64,000 nt of DNA from Candidatus Nanosynbacter sp. TM7-076 (GTDB lineage Bacteria; Patescibacteriota; Saccharimonadia; Saccharimonadales; Saccharimonadaceae), in assembly GCF_022828325.1 (NCBI RefSeq), contig NZ_JAJQJS010000002.1, positions 124,001-188,000 on the forward strand. The letters run 5' to 3'. Shown in pieces: positions 1-8,906 of the stretch. The position numbers and the translations under genes were made by a program. Position 1 is the stretch's first letter, and each line of letters starts with the position of its first letter. The notes beneath the pieces are model-generated. The model was not told the origin of the DNA, did no database searches, and saw nothing but the letters and a program-made list of their open reading frames with translations.

Positions 1-72
1 TACAGGTTTTTGACAATTTTTTCCAGTCCAAATATCGACGCAAATCAGAGTTAAAACACATTACGCTTATGA

Positions 73-101
73 TTGCAAGTCAATATCTTATTTGCTACAG
101 T
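73..101 (+). promoter_or_regulatory. promoter of the small membrane protein gene
   Basis: The sequence shows TTGCAA, a 17-base spacer and TACAGT preceded by TGC. Seven bases separate the -10 box from the ATG at 109, so the transcript would be leaderless. Confidence 0.5.
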
Positions 102-108
102 TAGATCT

Positions 109-495
109 ATGAGAAAGCTGGGCATTTACTTAATTATGATCATCGGAGCGATACTACTCGCGCCTTTTGTAATTGACCAGCTATTTTTCTTCTTTTTCTT
201 AGGAAAAATCCCATTCACGAACATCAGCCTGCCCGCAATTTTAATGGTTATTTTCTGGGCAATTATCGTACCGTTGGCAATCATCCTCAGAGAATCACTT
301 TCTGTCCTGTTTTGGAAGTTCATTGACATTGCCAGCGAAATCGCACAACGACGAATCAACAGAAAAATCCGCTATTTTACACCAAATCAAAAAAGCGAAC
401 TTATTTTATTATCAATTTATCTACTTTCCAGTACGAAAAAGAGCAAGCCTGATCATGAAGTCGAATCTCAAAAACTCGCTCCGTCTATGACTTAA
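109..495 (+). CDS. small membrane protein of unknown function
   Basis: This gene encodes about 128 residues. Two strongly hydrophobic segments (roughly residues 4-33 and 42-62) are followed by a basic, hydrophilic C-terminal half ending in a Lys/Glu-rich tail. It is therefore probably a two-pass inner-membrane protein with a cytoplasmic tail. I do not recognise a family. The frame is open upstream from a TTG at 73, but that codon lies in a good -35 box, and a -10 box ends seven bases before the ATG at 109, so I prefer 109. It converges on the LAETG gene, with two bases between the stops. Confidence 0.55.
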   Translation: MRKLGIYLIMIIGAILLAPFVIDQLFFFFFLGKIPFTNISLPAILMVIFWAIIVPLAIILRESLSVLFWKFIDIASEIAQRRINRKIRYFTPNQKSELILLSIYLLSSTKKSKPDHEVESQKLAPSMT

Positions 496-497
496 TT

Positions 498-1745
498 TTA
501 CGGTCGTTTTCTTAGCGCTAATCCGCCAGCTACAACGGCGATAACAGCTAACCCACTAACTAGCCAAATAGAGTTTCCTGTTTCGGCAAGAGTGCTTGAA
601 GATTTTTCTGGTTTCTTATTGGAAGTGGATGACGATGCCGCAGTAGTTGAAGCGCCTGAGGATGAAGAGCCTGTGGATGAGGCGGCAGCTCCGCTCGTAC
701 CTGAGCCGGTACCGCCAGGAGTTACGGGTGGAGGTGTCAATAGAGTTGCTAGGCGAGTAGTAGCATCAGGAAGATCACCCGATAGTGTAAATATCCTGGA
801 ACCATCAGCCGACATGTCGGCAATACCCATAAAACCCTCATCTCCCCATTTCTGCCAAGTTTTACCTCCATCCGAAGATACCATCATTGGAGATTTTGAA
901 TCGCTAGGGCTAGCAGGAATAAACGTAACAAACATTCTTTTTCCGTCATTGCTAATACCCTTTGCGTAAATGTTATTATTAGAGGATCGAGGTGGTACTT
1001 CAGGTGTAGGATTCCAATTAACGCCTCCATCTAAAGAGACATTTTCACCGTCAAAAGCGCTTTGTCCATCATAACTAAAGACAGCCCGTCTACTTCGATC
1101 GGTATTAATAGTTGACCAAGTCAAACCATAGTCGCTAGATCTCCTTATTGAATTATCGTTATTTATACGTATCATCTTCCCATCGTTCAATACATAATCT
1201 GGACATTCACTACCCTTTTGAAGCCAAGTAGCTCCATTGTCCATTGAGACGTACAACACTTTAACTTGTAGATACCGACCGCATGCAGTCAAAATTGAGC
1301 CATCTGGACTTATCCTAGGAAGTGTATTTACAATACCCGCAAAAGACGGCGTCTTAGTCCAAGAAGATCCACTATTAGTTGATAAATATAGAAAATCCTG
1401 ATTAAACCACGAAACCACAAGCTTAGTACCGCTTCTATCCATAGCCATTGCGGACGCACTTACGGGAGATGAATACACGCTCCAAGTAGCGCCATTATCC
1501 ACAGAAGTTAGCAATTTTTCGCCGCCAGCAACATGTTGATTCACAAAAAGCCTTAGTCCATCAGGGCTAATTCGCGGACTATGTACATTACCTCCAGGTA
1601 TTCCGACTATATCCTTCCACGTATACTTAGGAGACTCCTCTGCCCTAACCAAAGGCGACAGGATCGCCGACACTGATAGCGCAAATGCAAATATTAAAAA
1701 TAACATCCCCCTATGCATTATGTATTTTTTACTCTTAGTTAACAT
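498..1745 (-). CDS. sortase-anchored Asp-box (BNR) beta-propeller surface protein, copy 1
   Basis: A 415-residue secreted protein. It has an N-terminal signal peptide (hydrophobic core about residues 13-33), then six Asp-box/BNR motifs of the form SxDxGxxW (for example SVDNGATWS, SMDNGATWL, SSDGGKTWQ) alternating with SPDG-type turns, typical of beta-propellers. A Ser/Thr/Ala/Gly-rich stalk precedes a wall-sorting signal made of LAETG, a hydrophobic helix and a KRP tail. LAxTG is the motif of actinobacterial class E sortases. Asp-boxes occur in sialidases, but I see no sialidase Arg triad or FRIP motif, so an adhesion or glycan-binding role is more likely than catalysis. The ATG at 1745 has a GGAGGGG Shine-Dalgarno four to five bases upstream. 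The downstream neighbour in sequence is a paralogue with the same promoter. Confidence 0.8.
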   Translation of the reverse strand: MLTKSKKYIMHRGMLFLIFAFALSVSAILSPLVRAEESPKYTWKDIVGIPGGNVHSPRISPDGLRLFVNQHVAGGEKLLTSVDNGATWSVYSSPVSASAMAMDRSGTKLVVSWFNQDFLYLSTNSGSSWTKTPSFAGIVNTLPRISPDGSILTACGRYLQVKVLYVSMDNGATWLQKGSECPDYVLNDGKMIRINNDNSIRRSSDYGLTWSTINTDRSRRAVFSYDGQSAFDGENVSLDGGVNWNPTPEVPPRSSNNNIYAKGISNDGKRMFVTFIPASPSDSKSPMMVSSDGGKTWQKWGDEGFMGIADMSADGSRIFTLSGDLPDATTRLATLLTPPPVTPGGTGSGTSGAAASSTGSSSSGASTTAASSSTSNKKPEKSSSTLAETGNSIWLVSGLAVIAVVAGGLALRKRP

Positions 1746-1790
1746 TACCCCTCCAATTTGCTTTTTTCACTGCACAAAGCTATTACCAGC

Positions 1791-1820
1791 ATTTTAGCAT
1801 AACCATATACCAAAAGTCAA
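1791..1820 (-). promoter_or_regulatory. promoter of LAETG propeller copy 1
   Basis: TTGACT (1820-1815), an 18-base spacer and TAAAAT (1796-1791) preceded by TGC. The core ATATGGTTATGCTAAAAT is identical to that of the paralogue's promoter at 3182-3211. The leader of about 40 bases carries a Shine-Dalgarno. Confidence 0.65.
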
Positions 1821-1855
1821 CGAAGTATAGAGGCTGGCGAGACTGACAATAACAT

Positions 1856-3118
1856 CTACAGCCGTTTTCTCAACACCAACACACCAGCTGCGACAGCTAT
1901 AACAGCTACCCCGCCAACTACCCAAACAGAAACTCCTGTTTCAGCAAGGTTTGATGATTTTCCTGGTTTTTTACTGGAAGCGGATGATGATGTAGTGACT
2001 GAAGCACCCGAAGACGCAGAGCCTGTGGATGGAGTGGTAGGAGTTACTGGAGTGGTAGTTCCGCCTGTACCTGTACCGGTGCCACCGGGAGTTACGGGCT
2101 GAGGCCTCGGTAGAATTGCTAGGCGATAGACGGACTTATAATCTGGATCTGTAAATTGTGCTGTTGCGAATACTCTAGAACCATCAGCAGACATAGAAAC
2201 TGATGAGAAAGAAACCCTCTCGTCACCCCATTTCTGCCAAGTTTTACCTCCATCTGAAGATACAAAAACCGGTACAGTTGGGGTGCCATCAAATGTAGCA
2301 AATAGTTTTTTACCGTCGTTACTAATGCCACTCAACACGACATTACGTATGTCGTTTATAGGATACTCGGGCAACTGAACCCAGTTAGCGCCGCCATCTA
2401 CAGATGTATAAGAACCATCAAATACACCTTTACTATTAGGACTAAAGCTGACACGATCAACAGAATGTCCAACTGTAGACCAAGTCATACCATAGTCGGT
2501 AGATTGTCGTAATGTACCGTCATTACTCCGGCGAGCCATCTTTCCACTATTAAAGACATAGTCGGGATATTCATCTCCCTTTGGAACCCAAGTATTGCCG
2601 TCATCAGTAGATACTGCCATAGGATCATTATAGAGACTATGTTCAAAGTACATGACCAGCGTGGAGCCGTCTGGGCTCATCAATACATGCGCAGTATAAG
2701 GAACAGACGAATTACGCTTAACCCAAGTTCGACCACCATCAGTAGAAACATAGATGGCATTTTCACCATACTTCCCCTTTACGACCAACTTAGAGCCATC
2801 GGAGCTAACTAGTAGTCCATTCGCGCCCTCTGGTGCAGCGAAAGTGCTCCAGCTTGCGCCATCATTCGCAGAGACCAGAAGGTTAGCACTACCGCTAGCT
2901 AAATCTCTACGCAAGACAAAAAGTTTTGATCCGTCAGGACTAACGCGCGACTCCGAAATATCTCCCTGTCCAGGTATGGTTATGTCCCTCCAAGTATACA
3001 GCGGTGCATCTTCCGCCTTGGCGAACGGTGCTAATATTGCGGACAAAGAAAGTGCGAACATGGAAATAAATACCATCACACCCACATATAGTTTATGACC
3101 CCTACTCTTAAATGACAT
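1856..3118 (-). CDS. sortase-anchored Asp-box (BNR) beta-propeller surface protein, copy 2
   Basis: About 420 residues, with the same architecture as the neighbouring gene: signal peptide, six Asp-box motifs (such as VSTDGGRTWV, VSTDDGNTWV, SSDGGKTWQ), a Thr/Ser/Gly/Pro-rich linker, then LAETG, a hydrophobic helix and KRL. The C-terminal sorting regions and several propeller blades align closely, so this is a tandem duplication. An upstream in-frame GTG at 3127 directly abuts the AGGAGG sequence. The ATG at 3118 lies nine bases from it and is the better start. Predicted role is a wall-anchored surface ligand or binding protein; the target is unknown. Confidence 0.8.
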   Translation of the reverse strand: MSFKSRGHKLYVGVMVFISMFALSLSAILAPFAKAEDAPLYTWRDITIPGQGDISESRVSPDGSKLFVLRRDLASGSANLLVSANDGASWSTFAAPEGANGLLVSSDGSKLVVKGKYGENAIYVSTDGGRTWVKRNSSVPYTAHVLMSPDGSTLVMYFEHSLYNDPMAVSTDDGNTWVPKGDEYPDYVFNSGKMARRSNDGTLRQSTDYGMTWSTVGHSVDRVSFSPNSKGVFDGSYTSVDGGANWVQLPEYPINDIRNVVLSGISNDGKKLFATFDGTPTVPVFVSSDGGKTWQKWGDERVSFSSVSMSADGSRVFATAQFTDPDYKSVYRLAILPRPQPVTPGGTGTGTGGTTTPVTPTTPSTGSASSGASVTTSSSASSKKPGKSSNLAETGVSVWVVGGVAVIAVAAGVLVLRKRL

Positions 3119-3181
3119 CAGAGCCACCCTCCTTAAATTAAATTACCTAATTAATATTCCACTTTTTATCTAATTGTTTCA

Positions 3182-3211
3182 ATTTTAGCATAACCATATT
3201 TCAGACGTCAA
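3182..3211 (-). promoter_or_regulatory. promoter of LAETG propeller copy 2
   Basis: TTGACG, an 18-base spacer and TAAAAT preceded by TGC. The -35 box overlaps the last codons of the exonuclease I gene. It shares an 18-base identical core with the copy 1 promoter. Confidence 0.65.
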
Positions 3212-4619
3212 CAGAAGGCAGGACAGATTCCAGCCATAATTGCAATTCTTGCAAAATAAACTGCTGTTCATTAGTCGCGATAGGCGCCAATCGTTGCAGA
3301 GATTTCATAAATTGCGGCATTTGCGCCTGTAAATGCTCAGTTCGCCATTCTTCCCATTGTCGCAGCTCATCTTCACTAAGCAAATTAGGAAAACTTCGCG
3401 CTTTATAATGCAACAATAGTGGCGACAATCGCTCATCCTGAAAATCCGGATGAAAGTCAGCCAATTCGTGCTCGCCAGCATTACGCACAGCCTCAACACG
3501 AACTCGATCGCTATTGTCCAAAAATCCATCGTATAATTGCGCTTCTGGGTCGGTCATTTTCTTAAACTCTGGCCTATTCTCAAATATACTACGCAACCTT
3601 TCAGCAAAATCTGGATGAGAAAGTAAAATATCTTGGTGCTTCTGCACAGTTTCCGCATCCAGAGAAATCTTCTGCCAACCATCGCCCTGAGTCAACACGC
3701 CAAGTGGCGAAACTGCCGGGCAGCGATTATATTGTAATTCCTTAACTGGCAATTTAACGAAATCCTCAGCTTGCCTTTCTTCCCATGTTGCAAATATTTT
3801 CGCCGACAATTCCTCAACGCTCAGATCAACAAACGGCGTCGGATCATAACGCAAATCATAAACAATCACGCCACCATTTCGGCTCGTGGTTAGCGGAAAA
3901 GCCACGGTCGTTTTGGCGAATTCTTTATCATAACGACCACTCGCATAAACAAAAGGTTTTTTATCATCGACATTCACCAGTTTCTGAACCAATTTCTTAT
4001 CGCGCATTTTCAGCAAATAGTCGTACATTTGCGGCTGATTCTGCTTAATCAATTTAGTCACAGCAATCAACGCGGTCACGTCAGCCAGCGCGTCATGGGC
4101 GTTTTCATGCTCTATTCCGTTAGCTTTCGTGATGAGCTCCAAGCGGTTGCTCGGCTCACCTTTATCGTCAATTGGCCACTCAATTCCCCCAGGTCGAAGC
4201 GCCCTGGTCAAGCGTACCACATCCAACAAATCCCACCTGGATCGACCGTCTTTCCAAGTCCACTCATATGGATCGTAAAAATTTCGCCAAAACAAATGAC
4301 GAATAAACTCGTCGTCAAAACGGATATTATTAAATCCAACAGCAATCGTATCAGGCGTAAATATTTCCTCACTTAGCATACGCGCAAATTGAGCCTCAGT
4401 ATAGCCTTCTTCGACAGTTTTTTGCGGCGTTATGCCCGTCACCATCAACGCATCAGGACTCGGCAGCGTATCGTCATTTAGTGTCACGAGAATGTTATAT
4501 GGTTCGCCAATCGGCTGCAAATCCATATCTGTTCGCTGACCAGCAAATTGCATAATTCGATCTTGTCGAGGATTAAGACCGCTAGTTTCAAGGTCGTAAA
4601 AGAAAAATGTTTGCGCCAT
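3201..4619 (-). CDS. sbcB: exodeoxyribonuclease I (DnaQ-like 3'-5' single-strand exonuclease)
   Basis: A 472-residue protein matching the length of E. coli ExoI (475). The DEDDh exonuclease motifs are visible: FYDLETSGLN (ExoI DxE), a second Asp in GFNNIRFDDEF and HDALADVTAL near residue 190 (general base His and last Asp). The remainder corresponds to the SH3-like and C-terminal helical clamp of ExoI. It degrades single-stranded DNA 3' to 5' in recombination and mismatch repair. The ATG at 4619 lies six bases after a TGATATAAT box, so the mRNA is predicted to be leaderless. It appears monocistronic. Confidence 0.93.
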   Translation of the reverse strand: MAQTFFFYDLETSGLNPRQDRIMQFAGQRTDMDLQPIGEPYNILVTLNDDTLPSPDALMVTGITPQKTVEEGYTEAQFARMLSEEIFTPDTIAVGFNNIRFDDEFIRHLFWRNFYDPYEWTWKDGRSRWDLLDVVRLTRALRPGGIEWPIDDKGEPSNRLELITKANGIEHENAHDALADVTALIAVTKLIKQNQPQMYDYLLKMRDKKLVQKLVNVDDKKPFVYASGRYDKEFAKTTVAFPLTTSRNGGVIVYDLRYDPTPFVDLSVEELSAKIFATWEERQAEDFVKLPVKELQYNRCPAVSPLGVLTQGDGWQKISLDAETVQKHQDILLSHPDFAERLRSIFENRPEFKKMTDPEAQLYDGFLDNSDRVRVEAVRNAGEHELADFHPDFQDERLSPLLLHYKARSFPNLLSEDELRQWEEWRTEHLQAQMPQFMKSLQRLAPIATNEQQFILQELQLWLESVLPSVDV

Positions 4620-4625
4620 ATTTAT

Positions 4626-4634
4626 ATTATATCA
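4626..4634 (-). promoter_or_regulatory. extended -10 of sbcB
   Basis: TGATATAAT followed by six bases and ATG, giving a predicted leaderless start. Confidence 0.6.
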
Positions 4635-4665
4635 TCAAGCTCACGCTAATTTGCACCAACAGAAT

Positions 4666-6042
<1,377 letters not shown>

Positions 6043-6048
6043 CTAGTT

Positions 6049-7239
6049 CTAGTGGATATATAGATAACCGCCTGCACCGTTGAGTGTACGGTGAGTAATA
6101 ATTCCATAACCTGCGTAGTTCATGTCGCTAACGTAAACCACACCGTTTTCAACTCGCTCAACAATACCAACGTGACCATAATATCCGGCAGTAGTCTGGA
6201 ATATCGCACCAGGTGCTGGCGTATTATTAACTACGAATCCAGCGGCACGAGCACTTGTGGCCCAAGTATTAGCATTACCCCAGAAGCTACCAATTGGACG
6301 ACCAAGCTGCAAACGACGCTCGTATACATACCATGTACAGTTACCTGCTGCATAGCGGTTGCCGACAGAGGCAGTCAACCAACTTCGACTTGCGCTCGTA
6401 GTAGTAGACGATGCCGAAGAAGAATATCGGTTACCATAAGACCTACTTCGCGGAGCGACATAACCAGGTCGCTCATTTTCTGGAAGCTCACCTCCAGGCA
6501 ACACAATTCTAGAACCAGTAGACAGTTTAGCACCGTCATCAATGTCATTATACAGAACGACGCGCTCAGCGCTCGTCTTATACTTTTCTGCTAGAGATTG
6601 GGCAGTATCGCCGTCTTTAATAGTATAAACAACACCGTCAACAAGAGGCACAACTAGAGTCTTATTCGGCTCTACAGCGTCCGAAGTTGTATTATTAGCC
6701 CAACGAAGAGTCTGAGACGAAATCTTAAACTTCTTAGCAATAGACTCCATCGTATCACCCTCTTTGGTTACATAAGACGAAATGCCACGCGCAGCCGAAG
6801 TGTCCGGCTTAACGATATCAGGTTTTGTTATAACTTCTGCATCATTCTGAGAAAGGTTCTTCTTAATTGTTAGTGAAGTTTCAGACTCGCGCAAGTCACC
6901 AGCTGAAGGCAATTCCGCCGTTTCCGCCAAGTTAGTTACAGCATTAGCTGCCGTTAATTCATCTACTGAAGCTGTTTTAGACTTAGCAGACTTAGATGCC
7001 GACGAAACACCAGTAGTTTCAGATGATGCCAAAGTTTTTGATCTTTCAGCGGATACATTACTACCGCTATTACCGTAGATCAAAAATGATATAGTCAATA
7101 AAAATATTCCACCGTAGATTGCAAATGATTGCAGTTTACGTTTTTTACTCCGAAGAGATGTAAAATGGTTACGAATAATCGTTCTCCTTGCGCCAATGTT
7201 ACCACTAGCACCTCTACCAAATTGTCTTTCTTCTCGCAA
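6049..7239 (-). CDS. membrane-anchored LysM-CHAP peptidoglycan hydrolase
   Basis: 396 residues. A basic N-terminus is followed by one membrane helix (about 39-56), a Ser/Thr/Lys-rich spacer, two LysM modules (about 155-198 and 203-247, both with GDTxxSxAxKxK) and a C-terminal CHAP domain. The CHAP Cys lies in GNCTWYVYE and the His in YYGHVGIVE. LysM binds wall glycans and CHAP cuts peptide or amide bonds, so this is a cell-separation or wall-remodelling enzyme facing the periplasm. The frame opens with TTG at 7239, with no clear Shine-Dalgarno, so the exact start is uncertain. It has its own promoter and about 130 bases of leader. Confidence 0.88.
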   Translation of the reverse strand: MREERQFGRGASGNIGARRTIIRNHFTSLRSKKRKLQSFAIYGGIFLLTISFLIYGNSGSNVSAERSKTLASSETTGVSSASKSAKSKTASVDELTAANAVTNLAETAELPSAGDLRESETSLTIKKNLSQNDAEVITKPDIVKPDTSAARGISSYVTKEGDTMESIAKKFKISSQTLRWANNTTSDAVEPNKTLVVPLVDGVVYTIKDGDTAQSLAEKYKTSAERVVLYNDIDDGAKLSTGSRIVLPGGELPENERPGYVAPRSRSYGNRYSSSASSTTTSASRSWLTASVGNRYAAGNCTWYVYERRLQLGRPIGSFWGNANTWATSARAAGFVVNNTPAPGAIFQTTAGYYGHVGIVERVENGVVYVSDMNYAGYGIITHRTLNGAGGYLYIH

Positions 7240-7375
7240 CAGAACAGGATATGTTGTCGACCTAATTGATTATTATTATTCTACATTAGTTTTGCTATAT
7301 CCGTAGCGACAATTTTGGCAGGTCATTTATCGTAATTCACCCCTGTTGATAAATTAGACAAATGATCTAACATCT

Positions 7376-7404
7376 ATTTTACACAACATTGACAATAAAG
7401 TCAA
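7376..7404 (-). promoter_or_regulatory. promoter and long leader of the LysM-CHAP gene
   Basis: TTGACT, a 17-base spacer and TAAAAT. Transcription would start near 7369, leaving about 130 untranslated bases (7240-7369), long for this window. I recognise no known riboswitch in it. Confidence 0.55.
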
Positions 7405-7429
7405 TAAATTTTATAAAATGCGTTTTTTG

Positions 7430-8506
7430 TCAAGAAATCTGGCACTTCTTTTGACAGTGAGCCTTGACATTAGCCTCGTGTTCTTCGTTGGTTTTAGCAA
7501 AATACGTAATATCATCGTCGCCGCTCAGGAAATATAGATAATCAGAGTTTATCGGGTCAGCAGCGGCGTTCAGCGCGCTTAGACTAGGTGAAGAGATTGG
7601 TCCAGGAGTTAAACCTTTTTGAATGCGGGTATTATATGGGGACTTAAGGTTTGGCGAGCGTTCTACCCCTGTTTTGTCAGCAATATATTGATATGTCACA
7701 TCAGAGCCCAACGGCATATTAGCTTTCAGGCGATTGTAGAATACACTAGCAATCTTACGCTGATCCTCGCAAGTTTCCACGCCAGACCCACAGCCAATCG
7801 ATTCACGTTGAATAATCGACGCTAGTGTTATCCCTTGATACAAAGTTAGTCCTCGAGCCTTAAATTTACCCTCCAAATTATATTTCTTAACAATTTTCTC
7901 CAAATGATCAATTGAGCGCTGCAAAACCTGTTCTACGGTTTCATCCGGGGAAATATAGAATGTTTCACCGTAAATATACCCCTCAAGCCCAGCATTTTCC
8001 GGTCTGCCCGTAAAAACCGGACTGTCATACTTAGCGGCAAATGCCTTTTTTATCTGATCATCCGAGAATCCCGCCTTAAGCAGCACAGATTCAACCTCTC
8101 TGCCATCAGAATTCTTTATTTTTTTATTCAAAGTCGATCCAGGATAAAATGTTATAGCGATCTCATCAGTTTTACCGCTGGTCAAATGATCAATTATCTC
8201 ATCTACAGATTGGGATGCTTTTACAGAATAAACGCCAGCCTTAAACTTGCTCGCTGAATTGTGGAGCCTTGTGTAAATAGAAAACGCTAAAGAGTTTTTG
8301 ATAATTTTATTATCCTCTAAAGTTTTGGCGATATCGCTAGACCCCATGCCTTCTTTAATATTAATTCTGAAGGTTTGCTGACTATTTACATCGACAGGAG
8401 AAAGCATCTGCTTATACCACACTGTTGCTCCAAGGGCGCCGATTCCAGAGATAGCTACAACTATTGACAACACTAATAGCCAAATACGTTGTTTACGAAT
8501 TTTCAT
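7430..8506 (-). CDS. mltG: endolytic murein transglycosylase MltG
   Basis: 358 residues, full length for the YceG/MltG family. There is one N-terminal membrane helix (about 9-30), a LysM-like subdomain, and the catalytic domain with the invariant Glu in LASIIQRES. The motif MPLGSDVTYQY and a Cys pair (GCGSGVETC) are also seen. MltG cuts nascent glycan strands and so sets their length beside the synthase. The start has a strong GGAGGAG Shine-Dalgarno four bases upstream and overlaps ruvX by 14 bases. It is the last gene of the ftsA operon, which joins division and wall synthesis. Confidence 0.93.
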   Translation of the reverse strand: MKIRKQRIWLLVLSIVVAISGIGALGATVWYKQMLSPVDVNSQQTFRINIKEGMGSSDIAKTLEDNKIIKNSLAFSIYTRLHNSASKFKAGVYSVKASQSVDEIIDHLTSGKTDEIAITFYPGSTLNKKIKNSDGREVESVLLKAGFSDDQIKKAFAAKYDSPVFTGRPENAGLEGYIYGETFYISPDETVEQVLQRSIDHLEKIVKKYNLEGKFKARGLTLYQGITLASIIQRESIGCGSGVETCEDQRKIASVFYNRLKANMPLGSDVTYQYIADKTGVERSPNLKSPYNTRIQKGLTPGPISSPSLSALNAAADPINSDYLYFLSGDDDITYFAKTNEEHEANVKAHCQKKCQIS

Positions 8507-8906
8507 AATTCTCCTCCAAAAAATCCTGCAAAATTATGCTAGCGGCCTCCGCATCAATCTCGCCCTTATCCTTAATTTTATTACCCAATCTCTGCTCAGC
8601 CTGCACACTCGTTAAAGATTCGTCCTGAAAAACAATCTCTGTATCAAGCTCAATGTCTTCAAATTGCTTAACAAATTCTTCCACAAATTCCGTCTGCTTT
8701 GTTGGCTCACCAGATTGATTTCGTGGATAGCCCACTACGATTGTATCAATATCATGCCTCAATACTAGCTCTGTTATTTCCTGGACAATATTTTCATTAT
8801 TCTCCAACCAACCAAACGGCACGGCAATTTTCACTTGCGAATCCGCCATAGCCAAGCCAATTCGCCGCGACCCAACATCCAGCGCTAAAAAGTTTTTACT
8901 TGACAT
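8493..8906 (-). CDS. ruvX: RuvX/YqgF pre-16S rRNA nuclease (putative Holliday junction resolvase)
   Basis: 137 residues, the normal length. The RNase H-like fold is shown by the first catalytic Asp in LALDVGSRRIG, the middle motif TIVVGYPRNQSGEPT, the Glu in QDESLTSVQAEQRL and the final Asp in GEIDAEAASIILQDFL. The family is best supported in 16S rRNA 5'-end maturation; Holliday junction cleavage is the older proposal. It overlaps both neighbours, so translation is probably coupled. Overlap with mltG is a common arrangement. Confidence 0.93.
   Translation of the reverse strand: MSSKNFLALDVGSRRIGLAMADSQVKIAVPFGWLENNENIVQEITELVLRHDIDTIVVGYPRNQSGEPTKQTEFVEEFVKQFEDIELDTEIVFQDESLTSVQAEQRLGNKIKDKGEIDAEAASIILQDFLEENYENS

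Noticed and set aside
592..969. 125-codon plus-strand frame inside LAETG copy 1
   Set aside because: It is antisense to the Ser/Thr/Ala-rich stalk, which leaves long open frames by composition alone.
498..3118. Sialidases, because of the Asp-box motifs
   Set aside because: Asp-boxes are structural. I do not see the FRIP motif or the conserved Arg triad and Tyr of sialidases.
7240..7369. c-di-AMP (ydaO-type) riboswitch upstream of the LysM-CHAP gene
   Set aside because: The leader is short and I could not find the conserved ydaO core sequences or a convincing set of paired stems.
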